Shown here one piece after another: positions 61,348-64,000 of a stretch of 64,000 nt of DNA. This DNA comes from Nocardiopsis gilva YIM 90087. GTDB taxonomy: Bacteria > Actinomycetota > Actinomycetes > Streptosporangiales > Streptosporangiaceae. Position numbers and translations under genes: made by a program. The notes under the pieces are model-generated. The model did no database searches, was not told the origin of the DNA, and saw only the letters and a program-made list of their open reading frames with translations. The stretch's first letter is position 1, and every line of letters begins with the position of its first letter. The stretch is from the NCBI RefSeq assembly GCF_002263495.1, contig NZ_CP022753.1:2294001-2358000 (forward strand). The letters run 5' to 3'.

Positions 61348-62553
61348 TTACATCCTGGGGTGAGTGGGCTGATTCCCGTTGGAGGAGGAGGTTGCGGTCG
61401 TTCCGCCGTCGTGATCGGGGTCGTAGCCGTAGATCCAGCCGGCGTTGGCCATCTCGGAGTCGGCGAGGATGCCGCGCCGCTCCTCGGGGGCGGCCTGCGC
61501 GAGGGCCAGCAGCGACGTGCAGATGCTGGTGTGCACCTCCTTGACGCGCTGACTGCGCACCGTCGCGTACTCGGCCAGCGACCCGCCCACGGTCAGCGCC
61601 GTCGCCCCGCGCAGCCGGTCGGCCAGCACGATGGCGTCCTCCACCGCCAGGTTGGTGCCCTGGGCGAAGAACGGGAGGGTCGGATGCGCGGCGTCGCCCA
61701 TCAACGCGATCCGGTCGGAGTGCCACACCGGCACCGCGGCGCGCTCCTGCAGCCCCCAGGCGCCGATCCACTCGGCCGCGGACAGCAGCGCGTGCACGTC
61801 GGAGTCCCAGCCGTGCAGCGCGCGCCCGAGGTCATCGATCCGCCCGGCGGCCGTCCACGACTCCGGATGGGGTTCCGCGGTCGGGATCAGCGCGTTGAAG
61901 CTGACCGTCTTCCCGCCCGAGACCGGGTAGCAGGAGAAGTACCGGTCCGATCCCATCCACACCCGCATCCGAGGCTCCGCCAGGTGCCCGGGGACGCGGT
62001 CCGACCGGATCAGGCCGCGGTAGATCACCCGCATTCCCGGATGTTGCCGCTCTTCGTTGAGCAGTGAGCGGATGATGGAGTGCACGCCGTCGGCGCCGAT
62101 GGCGACGTCGCCGTTGACCTCCTGCCCGTCGGCACACCGCAGGGTCACCACGTCGCTGTTCTCCAGCACGTCGGTGACGTAGCGCCCGCGCCGGACACAA
62201 TCGGGCGGAGCGGCATCCAGCAGGATGCCGTGCAGGTCGGAACGGAGCATGGTGTAGAAGGGGGCGCCGAAGCGCTTCTCGAACTCCGCGCCCATGGGGA
62301 TGGAGTGCAGCAGCGTGCCGTCGGCCCAGTGGAGCATGTCCCGACTCTCCAGGGGCACGCCCACCTCGGCGAGCTCCGCGCCCAAGCCCAGCCGCAGCAG
62401 CGGGCGGGCGGCGTTCGGTGCCAGCTGCAGGCCCCCGCCTACCGGCGTGACCTCCTGTGTCTGCTCCAGTAGGACGGTCTCCACTCCGCTGTCGCGCAGA
62501 GCGGACGCCAGCGTCACCCCCGCGATGCCGGCGCCCACGACGACGATCCGCAC
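61348..62553 (-). CDS. FAD-dependent aromatic-hydroxylase-type monooxygenase
   Basis: The protein has 401 residues, group A flavoprotein monooxygenase (salicylate-hydroxylase-like). FAD motif MRIVVVGAGIAGVTLASALR; DG motif GADGVHSIIR at ~153-162; GD motif LMGDAAHPTLPFFAQGTNLA at ~284-303. NAD(P)H and FAD are used to hydroxylate an aromatic or similar compound. No degradation genes are nearby, so the substrate is open. The Ser/Thr/Asn tail looks disordered. Confidence 0.9.
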   Translation of the reverse strand: MRIVVVGAGIAGVTLASALRDSGVETVLLEQTQEVTPVGGGLQLAPNAARPLLRLGLGAELAEVGVPLESRDMLHWADGTLLHSIPMGAEFEKRFGAPFYTMLRSDLHGILLDAAPPDCVRRGRYVTDVLENSDVVTLRCADGQEVNGDVAIGADGVHSIIRSLLNEERQHPGMRVIYRGLIRSDRVPGHLAEPRMRVWMGSDRYFSCYPVSGGKTVSFNALIPTAEPHPESWTAAGRIDDLGRALHGWDSDVHALLSAAEWIGAWGLQERAAVPVWHSDRIALMGDAAHPTLPFFAQGTNLAVEDAIVLADRLRGATALTVGGSLAEYATVRSQRVKEVHTSICTSLLALAQAAPEERRGILADSEMANAGWIYGYDPDHDGGTTATSSSNGNQPTHPRM

Positions 62554-62731
62554 GGAACCTCCTCGAGTTGTTCGACCCCACCCCGTGTAACTCCCCGGCT
62601 TGGGTTCCTACCCCGGCATCGCCGCGACGGCACCCTCGACTCCCCACTGTTCGTCGGGCAGCGGCTGCGAGCGCGGCTGTGCCCGCCTACGGATCGAGCG
62701 GGAACCCCTACGCCAGTAAGTACTATGAGGG

Positions 62732-62791
62732 GAGTCGGAGACCGTCCCTGGGCCAGGCTGACGTCGGCAAGGTCCGGCGGCGCTCCGACTC
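62732..62791 (+). promoter_or_regulatory. Hairpin in the thrS leader
   Basis: GAGTCGGAG (62732-62740) pairs with CTCCGACTC (62783-62791), followed by GTTCTTATTCG. It lies 49 bases before the thrS start and could be an attenuator or a translation-control stem. I found no T-box consensus. Confidence 0.4.
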
Positions 62792-62839
62792 GTTCTTATT
62801 CGCGTTGCAACATCCCCGATGTGCTCTGAAGGAGTCACT

Positions 62840-64000
62840 GTGTCTGCCGTGCCTGAGCTGCGTGTCACCCTCGACGGAACCGAGCGTGTGGTGGCGGCCC
62901 GGACGACGGCCGGGCAGGCGCTGGACGCCGATGGGCGCACCGTGATCGCCGCCCGCGTCAACGGCGAGCTGCGCGACCTCTACCGCGAGCTGGCCGACGG
63001 CGACGTCGTCGAGCCGGTCGCCATCGACTCCGAGGACGGCCGCGCCATCCTGCGGCACTCCACCGCGCACGTGCTGGCGCAGGCGGTGCAGGAGCTGTTT
63101 CCCGAGGCCAAGCTGGGCATCGGCCCGCCCGTGGACAACGGCTTCTACTACGACTTCGACGTCGACGAGCCGTTCACCCCTGCTGATCTGAAGAACATCG
63201 AGAAGAAGATGCAGCAGATCATCAAGCAGGGCCAGCGCTTCGACCGCCGCGCCGTGAGTGATGAGGAGGCGCGCGCCGAGCTGTCCACGGAGCCGTACAA
63301 GCTGGAGCTCATCGGCCTCAAGGGCGGCGCGGGCGACGCCGCCGAGGGCGCGGGCGTCGAGGTCGGCGGAGACGGGCTGACCATCTACGACAACGTGCAC
63401 CCGCGCACCGGGGAGCTGTGCTGGAAGGACCTCTGCCGCGGCCCGCACCTGCCGACCACCAAGGTCATCCCGGCGTTCAAGCTCATGCGTTCGGCGGCGG
63501 CCTACTGGCGCGGCAGCGAGCTCAACCCGCAGCTGCAGCGCATCTACGGCACCGCCTGGGAGACGAAGGACAAGCTCAAGGAGTACATCACCTTCCTGGA
63601 GGAAGCCGAGAAGCGCGACCACCGCAAGCTCGGTGCGGAGCTCGACCTGTTCTCCTTCCCCGACGAGCTGGGCTCGGGCCTGGCCGTGTTCCACCCCAAG
63701 GGCGGTGTGATCCGCAAGGAGATGGAGCAGTACTCGCGGCGCCGCCACGAGGAGGCGGGCTACGAGTTCGTCAACACCCCGCACATCACCAAGGCGAAGC
63801 TGTTCGAGACGTCGGGGCACCTGCCGAACTACGCCGACGCGATGTTCCCGCCCATGCAGTTCGACGGCCAGGACTACTACCTGAAGGCCATGAACTGCCC
63901 GATCCACAACCTGATCTTCCGGGCGCGCGGAAGGTCCTACCGCGAGCTGCCGCTGCGGCTGTTCGAGTTCGGCACGGTGTACCGGTACGAGAAGTCGGGT
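62840..64000 (+). CDS. thrS: Threonyl-tRNA synthetase, N-terminal part
   Basis: The GTG at 62840 follows GAAGGAG. 387 codons are in the window and the rest lies beyond the right edge. It starts with a TGS domain ([20 protein letters not shown]). The editing domain has [16 protein letters not shown] and [14 protein letters not shown]. The class II core begins with [32 protein letters not shown] holds the zinc Cys, and motif 2 appears as [13 protein letters not shown] at the edge. It charges tRNA-Thr. Confidence 0.97.
   Translation, partial: MSAVPELRVTLDGTERVVAARTTAGQALDADGRTVIAARVNGELRDLYRELADGDVVEPVAIDSEDGRAILRHSTAHVLAQAVQELFPEAKLGIGPPVDNGFYYDFDVDEPFTPADLKNIEKKMQQIIKQGQRFDRRAVSDEEARAELSTEPYKLELIGLKGGAGDAAEGAGVEVGGDGLTIYDNVHPRTGELCWKDLCRGPHLPTTKVIPAFKLMRSAAAYWRGSELNPQLQRIYGTAWETKDKLKEYITFLEEAEKRDHRKLGAELDLFSFPDELGSGLAVFHPKGGVIRKEMEQYSRRRHEEAGYEFVNTPHITKAKLFETSGHLPNYADAMFPPMQFDGQDYYLKAMNCPIHNLIFRARGRSYRELPLRLFEFGTVYRYEKSG

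Noticed and set aside
62560-62839. A T-box riboswitch before thrS
   Set aside because: No T-box consensus or convincing specifier stem was found. Only a simple hairpin is supported.

Overview
The window is very GC-rich DNA with actinobacterial gene content. An SsgB sporulation protein, an orphan Roadblock protein, a modular type I polyketide synthase (PKS) and a secreted penicillin-acylase-type enzyme point to a spore-forming filamentous actinomycete. Nocardiopsis or a relative is my guess from overall feel; the sequence does not prove it.

Layout. 0-5 kb: the 5' part of a secreted penicillin-amidase-family gene (minus), a secreted endonuclease/exonuclease/phosphatase-fold enzyme, and a styrene-monooxygenase-like flavoenzyme interrupted by one frameshift. 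5.5-24.5 kb: three collinear PKS genes with matching docking ends. They form a loading module (KSQ, a degenerate AT, ACP), a fully reducing methylmalonyl module, a non-reducing malonyl module, and a malonyl module with DH, KR and a terminal thioesterase. Textbook logic gives a short 5-oxo-2-enoyl tetraketide that could close to a 6-alkyl-2-pyranone. 24.5-28.9 kb: a duplicated and decayed 3' flank of the PKS (two copies of thioesterase tail, terminator, small lipoprotein and hypothetical gene). Between the copies lie a LysR/RibD-fold gene pair and an IS481-type transposase fragment.

29-37 kb: a Gly-Cys-Val tRNA array, moeA, a TetR-controlled 14-helix MFS exporter, and a two-component system beside a CPBP intramembrane protease. 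36.7-48.9 kb: a one-carbon/methyl catabolism island. A MetF-like reductase and a MetV-like Cys-rich partner diverge from a DmdA/GcvT-type demethylase. These are followed by dimethylglycine oxidase, heterotetrameric sarcosine oxidase (soxBDAG) and an IclR regulator. A 17-bp palindrome occurs at both promoter regions and a purU remnant lies inside. Together the genes would strip methyl groups from a methylated compound through dimethylglycine and sarcosine to glycine, with tetrahydrofolate taking the carbon.

48.9-51.8 kb: a gluconate cluster (gntK, a GntR regulator, gntP) with two related operators. 52.0-52.8 kb: a non-coding, highly structured repeat element with three copies of a ~110-bp unit and two long stem-loops. 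53.1-64 kb: housekeeping genes (manA, an FKBP prolyl isomerase, an alpha/beta hydrolase, a frameshifted GNAT acetyltransferase, a Gly-Gly-Cys-Val tRNA array, a Roadblock protein, an aminodeoxychorismate-lyase-like gene, ssgB, tRNA-Val(CAC), a small membrane protein, an FAD monooxygenase, and the start of thrS).

A recurring oddity affects interpretation. Several otherwise intact genes (styA-like, the second PKS gene, the class IV aminotransferase, the GNAT gene) are broken mainly by loss of one base in a G or C run. Sequencing undercalls explain this more easily than independent gene death.
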